Shown here piece by piece: positions 52,537 through 62,600 of a stretch of DNA of 64,000 bases (position 1 is its first letter; each line of letters starts with the position of its first letter). The notes under the pieces are model-generated. The model was not told the DNA's origin and searched no databases. It saw only the letters and a list, made by a program, of their open reading frames with translations. Position numbers and translations under genes: made by a program. The stretch comes from an uncultured Clostridia bacterium (GTDB taxonomy: Bacteria; Bacillota; Clostridia; UBA1381): contig CALXWJ010000097.1 of assembly GCA_944392335.1 (NCBI GenBank), positions 1 through 64,000 of the forward strand. The letters are read 5' to 3'.

Positions 52537-53391
52537 ATGCAGGAACAACAAATACAATGGTTTCCGGGACATATGGCAAAAACCCGGAAAATGATTTCTC
52601 AGAATATTAAAATGATTGACGTTGTGGTTGAAATACTTGACGCAAGAATACCAAAGTCCGGAAGAAACCCAAACTTTGATGATATATTAAAGGGTAAACC
52701 ACGTCTTATTGTCATGAATAAATATGACCTTGCAGACAAGAATGTAACTGATTTGTGGATAAGAGAGTTTGAAAAACAGGGTATAAAGGTTATTCCCATA
52801 AGCTGCAATACAGGATATGGAATCAATAAAATTGCACCTGCTGCCAAAGAACTTGTAAAGGATAGGATAGAAAGGGAAAAGAATAAAGGTATCACAAGAA
52901 CGGTAAAAATAATGATGGTGGGAATACCGAATGTGGGAAAATCAACTTTGATTAACAGATTGGTAAAAAAGACAAAAGCAATAGCGGCAGACAGACCGGG
53001 TGTTACAAAAACACAACAATGGGTAAGAATTCGTGATGATATTGAATTGCTTGATACTCCGGGACTGCTTCCTCCAAAGATTGAATCACAGGAAGCCGCA
53101 AAAAAAATTGCATATACCGGAGCTATAAAAGATGAAATAATGAACATAGAACTTTTATCATATTCTCTTCTTGAATATTTGAGAGATAATTACAGTGAAT
53201 TACTTTGTGAAAGATATAAATTGACAAATAATATTTCGGAAATGAAGGGTTATGAAATACTTGAATATATAGGACGAAAAAGAGGATTTTTCATATCCGG
53301 AGGCGAAATAGATACCGAAAGAGCGGCCAACACGGTTTTGGACGAATTTCGGAGCTTGAAAATAGGAAATATTACGCTGGAAAAACCTTAA
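52537..53391 (+). CDS. rbgA: Ribosome biogenesis GTPase RbgA/YlqF
   Basis: The 284-residue protein is a circularly permuted GTPase: the G4 motif MNKYDL comes before the G1 motif GIPNVGKSTLINRL, followed by G3 DTPGLLPP. It starts IQWFPGHMAKT, the usual YlqF beginning. It helps late 50S assembly. It follows lepB and rplS, the standard Firmicute order rplS-lepB-ylqF-rnhB, although rnhB is located elsewhere in this window (46027). Confidence 0.95.
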   Translation: MQEQQIQWFPGHMAKTRKMISQNIKMIDVVVEILDARIPKSGRNPNFDDILKGKPRLIVMNKYDLADKNVTDLWIREFEKQGIKVIPISCNTGYGINKIAPAAKELVKDRIEREKNKGITRTVKIMMVGIPNVGKSTLINRLVKKTKAIAADRPGVTKTQQWVRIRDDIELLDTPGLLPPKIESQEAAKKIAYTGAIKDEIMNIELLSYSLLEYLRDNYSELLCERYKLTNNISEMKGYEILEYIGRKRGFFISGGEIDTERAANTVLDEFRSLKIGNITLEKP

Positions 53392-53416
53392 TTATTTTTG
53401 ATAAGGAAGGTGCGTT

Positions 53417-54274
53417 ATGGAAGAATCGAGAACAAAAGTAAGCAAAAAAGGAATATGTACAATACTCAGCAACTATTCACCCGATGATAATGATTTATAT
53501 GTAGATGAAATAGGTCATATTATAACCGAGCCGCTGAGAGAACAGCGGTTTGCGCGGGGGAACTACTGCATACATTATTGTATAAGAGGAAAAGCTGTTG
53601 TAAACGGATTTAAAATTTCTGCGGGACAAGGGTATATCATGCCACCTATGAGTAATATCAAATATACGGCTGACAAGGAAGATCCTTATGAATACACATG
53701 GATCATCCTGGGCGGCACAAAAGCAAAATATTTCTTGAGGGGCTGCGGTTTTGACGGCAAATTTCAAATTTTTGATTTTGAAAATGTCCAATATATAGCA
53801 AGGACGATACGCGATGCCTGTTATATAAATTATAATGATAAAAATTTCAATTTGTATTTGATGTCTGTTCTTTTCAAAATAATGTCATATCATAAGAAAC
53901 CGGAAAACGTTCAGGAAATAGGGCATCTTGTTGACGACAGCGCAGTGGGAGCGGAATATGTAAAAGAAGCTTTGATACAAATTCATGCGAATTATGCAGG
54001 GAATATTTCAGTTGAATTTATTGCAAAGCAGGTCAATATATCACAAAACTATTTGTGCAGATTATTTAACAAAATCTTATTCTGTTCGCCTCAGGTATAT
54101 ATCGCAAAATACAGAGTTGAAATCGCAAAAAAGCTTCTTGTTCAAACTCAAAGGAGCATAACCGATATTGCAGAGTCGGTGGGATATTTTGACCCTCAGC
54201 ATTTTTCACAGGTATTTAAAAAATATACAAAAAAAACGCCGAAAGAATACAGAAAAGCATACAAAGAAAAATGA
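53417..54274 (+). CDS. AraC family transcriptional regulator
   Basis: The 285-residue protein has an N-terminal cupin-like sensor (about 35-130, GNYCIHYCIRGKAVVNGF) and a C-terminal double helix-turn-helix (about 185-284) with ISVEFIAKQVNISQNYLCRL and SVGYFDPQHFSQVFKKYTKK. It lies 25 bases after rbgA and may be read through from it. It could control the large surface-protein genes downstream. GGAAGG precedes the ATG. Confidence 0.88.
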   Translation: MEESRTKVSKKGICTILSNYSPDDNDLYVDEIGHIITEPLREQRFARGNYCIHYCIRGKAVVNGFKISAGQGYIMPPMSNIKYTADKEDPYEYTWIILGGTKAKYFLRGCGFDGKFQIFDFENVQYIARTIRDACYINYNDKNFNLYLMSVLFKIMSYHKKPENVQEIGHLVDDSAVGAEYVKEALIQIHANYAGNISVEFIAKQVNISQNYLCRLFNKILFCSPQVYIAKYRVEIAKKLLVQTQRSITDIAESVGYFDPQHFSQVFKKYTKKTPKEYRKAYKEK

Positions 54275-54278
54275 TTAC

Positions 54279-54322
54279 TGTGCATGAAGCATGATTTTTA
54301 AATGTTTCATGCACATTTTATA
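54279..54322 (+). terminator. Terminator after the AraC gene
   Basis: TGTGCATGAAGCAT (54279-54292) pairs with ATGTTTCATGCACA (54302-54315), 14 bp with one G.U, followed by TTTTATATAT. Confidence 0.85.
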
Positions 54323-54757
54323 TATATTCTGATAATATAAGTGTGATATAATTAACTTGTAACATGATATTAAATTATGTAAATGTTTTGAAATATTTGT
54401 ATTATACATCTTTGTTTAATGTGACAGAAAAATGGACTTAATGTCTGAATTATGGTATGATAAACCGTCAGCTGCCGCAAAGAGATGTATGTTGTGGTAA
54501 ACAGCATAATCAAACCTTGTGAAAATCAGATTATAAATTTTAGCATAGATATATAAAGGATTTTATATTGTGTGCAAGGTATACGGTCGTTATGTCCCGG
54601 AAAGACGCAAAGGCGTAAGCCTTTACAATTGATGATATGGACGCAAACACAGCGGATTTAAAAATAGTTCCGATTTTGAATTTTCCGGTAATACGGAAAA
54701 TTTTAAAATATATAATCTAAAACATTATAAAGATTAAAAACGAAAGGAGAAACAAAA
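54323..54757 (+). promoter_or_regulatory. Long structured leader region of the first surface-protein gene
   Basis: No gene is seen in these 435 bases. TATAAT at 54347-54352 may be a -10, with no good -35. Downstream are AAAGGC-GTAA-GCCTTT (54609-54624, a GNRA-capped hairpin), enclosed by GTCC and GGAC, and two GACGCAAA copies (about 54603 and 54641). A 9-bp stem of AATTTTCCG with CGGAAAATT (about 54679-54702) lies just before the ribosome site. The whole suggests a structured 5' UTR, but no riboswitch class could be assigned. Confidence 0.4.
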
Positions 54758-57700
54758 ATGTCTAAGAAACTTGTATCAATAACTCTTGCATTGTTAATGC
54801 TTGCAAATGCCGTACCTGCCGTTACGGCGCAGGAAGAGACTGCTTTGGATCCTACTGAATACCTGGTGGATATCAGCAGTTATTACAATGCAGATACTCT
54901 TATACAAGGAAGAAAGGTAACCAATGTTGATGGAGTCGATACGGTTACTCAGGAGGGGGGATCTGCTCAATGACAGTTGGTACAATACTGGCTATAATAT
55001 GGAATTAAGTTCATCCATTTTAAAGGATTACGGAAATGATGAAACGGTCATTGAGGTCCCAAAAACGGTTATGGAAGAGAATGATGACGGAACGTACAGT
55101 GTAACACCCACAAGCGAAACAATACCATTTAAAATGAATGCGGACAATTTAAGAGGCGACGGAGAATATGAAAACAAAGAAGGTCTTGACGCACTTGTAA
55201 TAAAGCCTACTTCAAGTACCGACGTACAGACATATACAATTGATCTTGTTCAAAAACCGTCGGATAAGCTTTATATGTTATATTGGACGGCAAAAAATGT
55301 CGTACCATTGGGGGTAAAACAGGTAATAGAGTATACCGACGGAACAACGGATTCATTCAAATATTTCCCTCTTGAAATGGGATTGGATACGAAAAAAAAT
55401 ACATGCGAATATTATGAGGGACGATACGGTTGGTGGCTCCAAAGAGTACTTGAAACCTACGAAGATGAAAGCGGCAATCTGAGAGCGGGAACGAACGCAA
55501 CCTGCGGTATGGCGCTTGATATGTATGCATTGCCTTTGAATACCGCAAAAACCCCGAAGTCGATCACCTTTTATTGTTATCCGTCAGAAGATATAGAAAC
55601 AGGTTTGCTGCAGGTATTGTATGGTCTTACTCAAAGCGCCGTATCAAATGAGGAAATGCAGGATTTTATAACAGGCTTATCGGCTGATGAGGTAACTTAT
55701 TCAAATGCTCAGGATATTATAAAGGCAAACAAGTTTGCTGATGAATTGATCTCAAGAAATGCGGCGGCAGAAAGTGATTTTTCCGCGATAAGAGCTTTAT
55801 TGCCGGCTGCCGAATCGGTTAAGGATTATGATCTGGAAACTCTTGACATATCTCAGTATTATACCGCAGATACCATCGGTAAGCTGGGTGAATCGGTAAC
55901 CCTTGACAGCACCTGGAAATTTCACGACAATCAAATCCCGGGCGAATATTTCCAATCATTGCTTACAAGCCTTGACGAATTAAGGGTAGTATCGGATAAC
56001 GAAAGCTATTCCTTCGAGCAAACAGGAACAAAAATTCCGTTTTATGTTGATCCGGATGTAACAAGTACCGGTATAAAGGATACAATATATATCAATAACG
56101 GCGAAAATATTTCAATCGACGCGTCGGCAATAGGAGCTGATAATTTTGCCGACAGCGTTTATATATTGGCGTACGGTAAACCAACCCTGTCGGTTGATGT
56201 AACATACGAAGACGGAACTGTCCAAAACAATACATACAAGCTGACGACTGCACGATTTGCAGGTGAAGAATTGGCAAATACTCCTGCTTTTGCCGGATTA
56301 TGGACATCGGACAGCGGGGTCAATTTATTAGGATCAAGAGTTATCAGCAATAGTGACAGCAGTCTTGAAACGGTGGTATTTAAAGACGGTGTACCGATGG
56401 CAACGGTATTTAAACTGGCATTGGATCCCGGTAAAAAAGTCCAAAATATATATATGTCGGCAACGGGCGCAGATCTGTATATTTATGCCATGACCCAAAA
56501 TGTTATGTCAAATGCAAAAATGGATGTATATACTTCTGAGACAAATTCAATAACCGAAGTTACCGAAGAAAATGTAAATCAGGTAATGACAGCAAATGCG
56601 TATGCCGATGAAATGATTTTAAGAAATGCGGCTTCAGAGGATGATTTTATAAAGCTAAGAGAATTAAAGGAAGATGCCGAGTATATTTTAAGCGCGGAAG
56701 ACCCGGCAGAGCGGTTTGTTCCTTTGGATTACGATGTGGATATGTTTGTTAAAGAAGGGGACAGATTAAATGAAAGCTTTTACTTTACCGGACGTAATGT
56801 AGATGAAAGTAATCTTGTCGATTCACAAAACATATGGAAGATAAATAAAGCACAGGTCATTGACGGAGAGAAGGTCGTATCGGACGAAACCGTTTCCTTC
56901 AAGATGAATACAAACGCTTTCAGAGGGGATGGTGAATTTACCGACGGCTCGGGTAAGGACGGCATACTTGTTGAGAATGGTGAGAAAACGGTCCAATTAA
57001 GCGGTAAAGCTGCTAAAGAATTATACGTAAACATATATTCAGCTGCCGGAAAAACCTCAAATGTAACGATTAATTATAAGGATGGAACAAGTGTCCCGCT
57101 GTCATTTGCTCTTTACGGATGTGACGGAGACACGATCCAAAACATCACAGCGAGTGAATATTATGCCGGAAGCACATCAAACAGATGGCCGAACAGATAT
57201 ACCAATGAGAACGGTATTGCAACATACTGGAGCGCCGTAACAATGTCATATGTAATGTACAGCTTGCCGGTAGATTCAGAAAAGCAGATCGACTCAATAA
57301 CCTTCCAAGCGCTGCCCAACGAGTATTATATTGTTTTTGCATTAACGGAAATACCTGTTTCCAATGCGGAAATGAAAGACTATATAAATAACCTTAATAT
57401 TCAAACGGTAACAGCAGAGAATTTTGAAAGGGTATTGACTGCAAATGCATATGCCGATGAATTGGTTGAAAGACATTCTGCAAGAGAAAGTGAATTTGAG
57501 ACATTAAGAGCTTTAAGGGAAGATGCGGAATTTTATTCTCAAATGGAAAACCCAACCGAATATACCTGGGATATCACAAGCTATTTTAATGTTGATACGA
57601 TAGCTGTTGCGGGAGATGCTTTGGACGATACGTTTGTTGAACTGGGAGACCAAAACAATCTGTGCGGAAACATAGTAGCGTCACAATTGCAAAACGGGGT

Positions 57701-59552
57701 AAAAATCGTTGATGAAATGCGGGTCGTTGAAAATGCGGGTGATGAACAAAATCCATACGTATTTGAAAATACCGGTGTTCAGATCCCATTTGCAATGAGT
57801 ACAGATTCCTTAAACGGTAAGATTTTGGATGCAATTGAAATAGATCAAGGCGATGTATTGGCAATAGATGCTTTGGCGGCACAGGCAGCCGAACGTGTTG
57901 ATACAATGTATATGTTAATATATCCGAACAGTTACGGAACAATAGCAATGAGAGTGAATTATGCTGACGGCACATGGGAAGACAAAAATATTGATGTAAG
58001 AAAATCAAGAATTGCAAGCGAGGTTGCCAACTATCCTGCATATGCCGGTTACTGGTACATAGGAGGATATTTAAAAATCCAGAATAATAACGGTGTTGCC
58101 GAACAAATTCCGGGTGAACCGCATCTGAATTATTATAAGATCGACATTGATCCGTCAAAAAAGATCGACTCGATAAGAATGAGTTACACAGCAAGCTGGG
58201 GATCAACTCAAATGTATCTGTACGCGATAACCACAATGCCTATGTCAAATGAAGAATTATTCAGCGGTATTGAACAGGCAAGGGATTTGGTCGCATTGGA
58301 TGATTACGGTCTTGCCGGATATGTGACGGAGGAAAATGTTAAAATTGCCGAGAATGCGGCTCAGTACGTATATGAGCTTGAAGAAAGAAAAGCCGCGATG
58401 TCAAAGGATTATGCAGATATATTTGAAATAGCGGAGCAGGCAACCGCACAGCTGCCGCAAATGATTGATATATCGGATAAATTTGACAGTGATATTATCG
58501 TTACAGCGGGCGATACACAAAAGGCAACAAAGGATACGGGAATTTACGAGTCCTCAAAGATCCCGGAAACGGGTGTGGTGGAATTGAGTCCTGCAGGAGA
58601 CGGACAGTATGATAACGGAGAAGCCGGAAGAACCTTTATGATCTCGGGAACAAGATCAGGAGAAAATGATTCTGCGGCACTTAACAGGGTCGGCACAACA
58701 TTTGAAATAGGAGATAAAATTTTAAAGAAGATCGCGTTTGCGATCGACTCCGAGGTGGTAAGCACAATAAAGGTTACTGTAAATTATACGGACAATACAA
58801 GCGAGACACTGCTGGCTCCGGTTTATGACAGAGACTTTTGGTCAACTTCACAGATCAATCCGTATTTTGCTGTATCGCAAGCCCAATGGAATACGGAAAC
58901 CGGAGCATATGAGGCGACAACAACAAACAATTTTATTGTTTCGTCGGTTATCGAACCCACGCAAATGAAGAAGATTTCTTCTGTGACCGTTTCAAAGGAA
59001 ATCGACTCTGATGTTTACATGTTAGCCATGACAGTTGTACCATATACAAACGATGAATTGATAGGTATGTGGGATGCAATGGAAATCGAGCTTGCAGAGT
59101 CCCATGAACAAATAACGGAGGATAATGCACAGGCCGTATATCAGGGCGCTGTTGCGGCACTTGAAATGAATGACAGACATTATCCATTGACACAAGGCGA
59201 TATTGAAAGGATCGTATCTTTAAAGAGCAGTGCGGAAGATATAATATTCGGAAGAATGATCGTATTTGATACGCCTGAGATCACAATAGAAGGAGATATT
59301 GTAAGCGCTTCGGTTACAATGAAGAACTCAACGCAGGAAGATCAGGAATATGTTATAGTGATTGCGGCATATGATGAAAACGGTTCATTGCTGAAATTGG
59401 TTAAAGGAGCAGATTCGGTATTGTCTGCCAATACACAAAGTGAAAAAAGTGAAACTGTATCAATGCCGGTCGACCCAAATGCGGTAACATATAAGGTACT
59501 TGTTTGGGATTCGTTGAATACAATAATGCCTTTGGCATATGCGGAAAAATAA
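54758..59552 (+). CDS. Giant secreted modular protein, interrupted by a one-base shift
   Basis: Frame one encodes a signal peptide (MSKKLVSITLALLMLANAVP, cut near TAQ) and the first module start, then stops at 54971-54973. The body continues in the +2 frame to 59552. Removing one G from the G6 run at 54955-54960 joins both into about 1597 residues, reading VTQEGDLLNDSWYNTG as in the sister modules. Five tandem modules (starting near 54840, 55836, 56715, 57560 and 58462) follow an A-B-A-B-C pattern; each is a beta-rich part plus a helical hairpin (SNEEMQDFITGL..). A C-terminal FxLYD-like domain (about 59255-59549) ends with LVWDSLNTIMPLAYAEK. No SLH or sortase signal is present. Function unknown; carbohydrate binding is a guess. 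GAAAGGAG precedes the ATG. Confidence 0.75.
54955..54960 (+). other. G6 homopolymer at the frameshift
   Basis: Six G bases stand at the exact point where the reading frame of the surface protein is lost. With five G the signal peptide and the 1540-residue body form one frame. It can be a slippage-prone switch, a true mutation or a sequencing error. Confidence 0.8.
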
Positions 59553-59580
59553 TTAATTTACAGCTGTAAGCTGTCACGGG

Positions 59581-59619
59581 GGGACGGAATTAAGGGTAAA
59601 TATCCAAAAATTCTGTCCC
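59581..59619 (+). terminator. Hairpin between the two surface-protein genes
   Basis: GGGACGGAATT (59581-59591) pairs with AATTCTGTCCC (59609-59619), 11 bp with one G.U. No T run follows, so it may act as a processing or stabilising hairpin. Confidence 0.5.
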
Positions 59620-59682
59620 TTAACGGGCAGCCGGATTTAACAGAATGCTTATCTTTTGTTTTCAAAAAGAAAGGAATAAACT

Positions 59683-62600
59683 ATGAAAAAGAAAAACAAT
59701 TTATTGATTACGGTTATTTTAATGACATCATTGCTTGTACCGGCATGCCCGGCATGGGCGGAAACTGCCGACATAAACTATAATGAAAGTATATTTAAAA
59801 TCGAACAAGCAACGGCAGTGAGGACAAAGACATATCCGGAGCATATGTATAATGCGGCATCACTTCCCGACAATAAAATAATTACTTTAAATAATATGGA
59901 TTTTATAATGAACGGCAACTATTCCGAAAGTGATGAAAATGACGTTATCAAAATAGGTGCCAATCAAGAAATTGAATTCAGTCTGGATGATGAAGGTATT
60001 TATGTAAAGAATATCGCGTTTATCGGAGCAGGATACGAAAACGATATAACTGCCGATATAAAATTGTATTATTCAAATGAAACTTCTCAGACAATGGAAA
60101 ATATACAAATAGGCGCGATGACTTCTCAGGGAGAGATAAGCTATCCAATGGGGAAAGAGCTTAATGTGGGAGCTCAGGGAAGATTATTCCTTTTCAAGGA
60201 GGGCGCCGAGGACGTATATTTGAATTATGCACAGATCGAGCCTTCACAACAGAAAATAATATCTTTTTCAGTTATACCTGATTCGGATATGTTTATAGCT
60301 GCTGTAGCTTATACCGAATACACCGAGGATGAGCTTCAGGGTGAAATAGATGAAAAACTCGCGTTATTTGACCAATTTAAGGATCTGACGTTTAAGGATA
60401 TCAATGAAAACAATATTGAGGACGCCGAAAAGCTTTTGGATGGATTGATACAGGGAAACAGACTGGGATATGAGATCGCAACGGAAGAAAATATAGAACT
60501 TGTGTCAAATCTTATTGACGGCTACAATTATTATTCTCAAATATCGCAATTGTCGGAAAATATCCAAAATATTGCGGTTAAATATATTGAAAATAACGAG
60601 TTTATTTATACCCCGGAGGAAATTTCCGATGCTGATACCGCCATATCAGAGCTTGATCAACTGGTAGAATATTTGCAGGAGTATTCTGCTAAGGGTGAAA
60701 ATATTGATAAACTAAAGGAAATATATCTTTATTTTGGCTTGGAATATGACCTTGCTCAAATAAATTATGACATTGATGAGATAAATATATATATTGAGAA
60801 CATACAAAGCAATGTTAATAATAATGACGATACCGTTCCCGAGCAAAGAAATATTTCTTTAAATTATGATACCGATCTTTTTTTCGAAAATGGCGGGACA
60901 GGTTCAAATGTTTGGGAACCGTTGAGTACAAGCTTTTACGAATCGGCAAATTTAAACGTAAATATTATTGACTGGCTTACCGACGGCGTAATGAAAATGG
61001 ATATAAAACCTGCTGTGATGACAGAAAACGGCACATATGAAGAAGGGCCGTCACAGGGCAGTGTTACCTTTGATTATACCGAAGAACGTCTGCACAGCGA
61101 CTCAATATATGATAATGACGGCAGAGGTAAAGACAGTGTTAAGGTACTGCCCGGCGGAAATCCGGTAACGGTGGATATGAGCGGAAAAGCGGCAAGTGCA
61201 TTTTATGTTCTTATAGCCGGTGCGGATAAAAGAACAAGCCTGTCAATCGATGAAAATTATGTTGACGGAACGACAGAAAATATAAATTTTGTCCCGCTTG
61301 ACAGAGACAGTGATTGGACTGCAAGATACAATTGCGAATATTATGCGGGCAGAAAATTCGGATGGCCGCCAAGATTGTATGATAACGCTATTTCCAATGT
61401 CGGATTTGAGATAACGATGTATAAAATACCGTTGAATGCTGCAAAGCAAATAAGATCATTGACCTTTAACGGTTCCAGCGGAGCATATTTCGTACTTGCA
61501 ATAAATGAAGTTCCTTTATCAAATGTTGAAATAAAGGAAAACATTTTAAAAACATATTCGGAGCTTGTAATTGACGGAAAAATCGATACGGCCGATCCTG
61601 CAAAAATAAGACAGCTTGTCGGTTATTATAACGAAATGCTGGAACGCGGAATGAATTTGAGTTCGATCGATAAGAATTTGATCGCCGAAATGGAACAGAT
61701 GATTTTGACAATTACACCTTCAATATACAGAAAGGATAAAAATACGATCGGAGCGGATTTTGATTTTAACGTACCTGTAGCCCCATCAACATTAAATGTA
61801 TCCGTCATGATAAATGATATCGAGGTAAGCAATGTTGAAACAGCATTGTTACAGGATGACACAAGGCTTGAGATCGATATTCCGGCCGACAAAGATACAA
61901 GCGGAACGATAACGGTAATAATCGATAAAGCTTTGGCTTTGAAAAAATATCCAAACATCACAATAATATATGATTACACAGCTTCGGCGGATATTAATAA
62001 ATTTATAACAAGCTATTTTAATGAAGAAACAAGTATGCTGAGCCTTACAAATAATTCGGCTGTATCCCAGGAGTGTATTATTAACTCCGGTATATACGGA
62101 AGCGACCGAAAAACAATCCATTTTGCCCAAACGGAAAAACTGACTGTTGAACCGGGCAATAGTGTTGAAAAGCTGATAACATTATATGAAGCATATAAAT
62201 CCATGGTTCAAAGTAATGATATTGTATTTTATTTGTCGGTAACGGATGAAAATTTAAAATCATTATGTGAAATATCAGAATTGAGAAGCGCAGGTAGTTC
62301 CGTTAACGGTGCTGACTATACACAGCCTGTTTTGCAGCTTGACACAAACACACTGAAAATAAATGGTTTCCTGGCAGAAAATGAAATTGTTACAATCAAT
62401 GTAAGCAGTCAGGATGATACGCTGATATATTCCGACAATATGGTGGCAAATGACGACGGATATTTTGAATTTGAAATAATATTGCAAAGCCAAAATATCA
62501 ATGAATCGGGATATTTGAAAATAGAAATAGGCGCTGACAGTCTTGAGGAAAAATATATAAACAATAATATATATTTTTCAACATATGAAGACCGTTATGA

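Noticed and set aside
54590-54660. Cyclic di-GMP-I riboswitch
   Set aside because: Only the GACGCAAA word and a GNRA loop fit; the aptamer's other conserved segments and pairing order were not found.
54924-55000. Independent start of the 1542-residue frame at an ATG at 54924
   Set aside because: It has no ribosome site or signal peptide, and the residues before the G6 run match no module, while frame one does.
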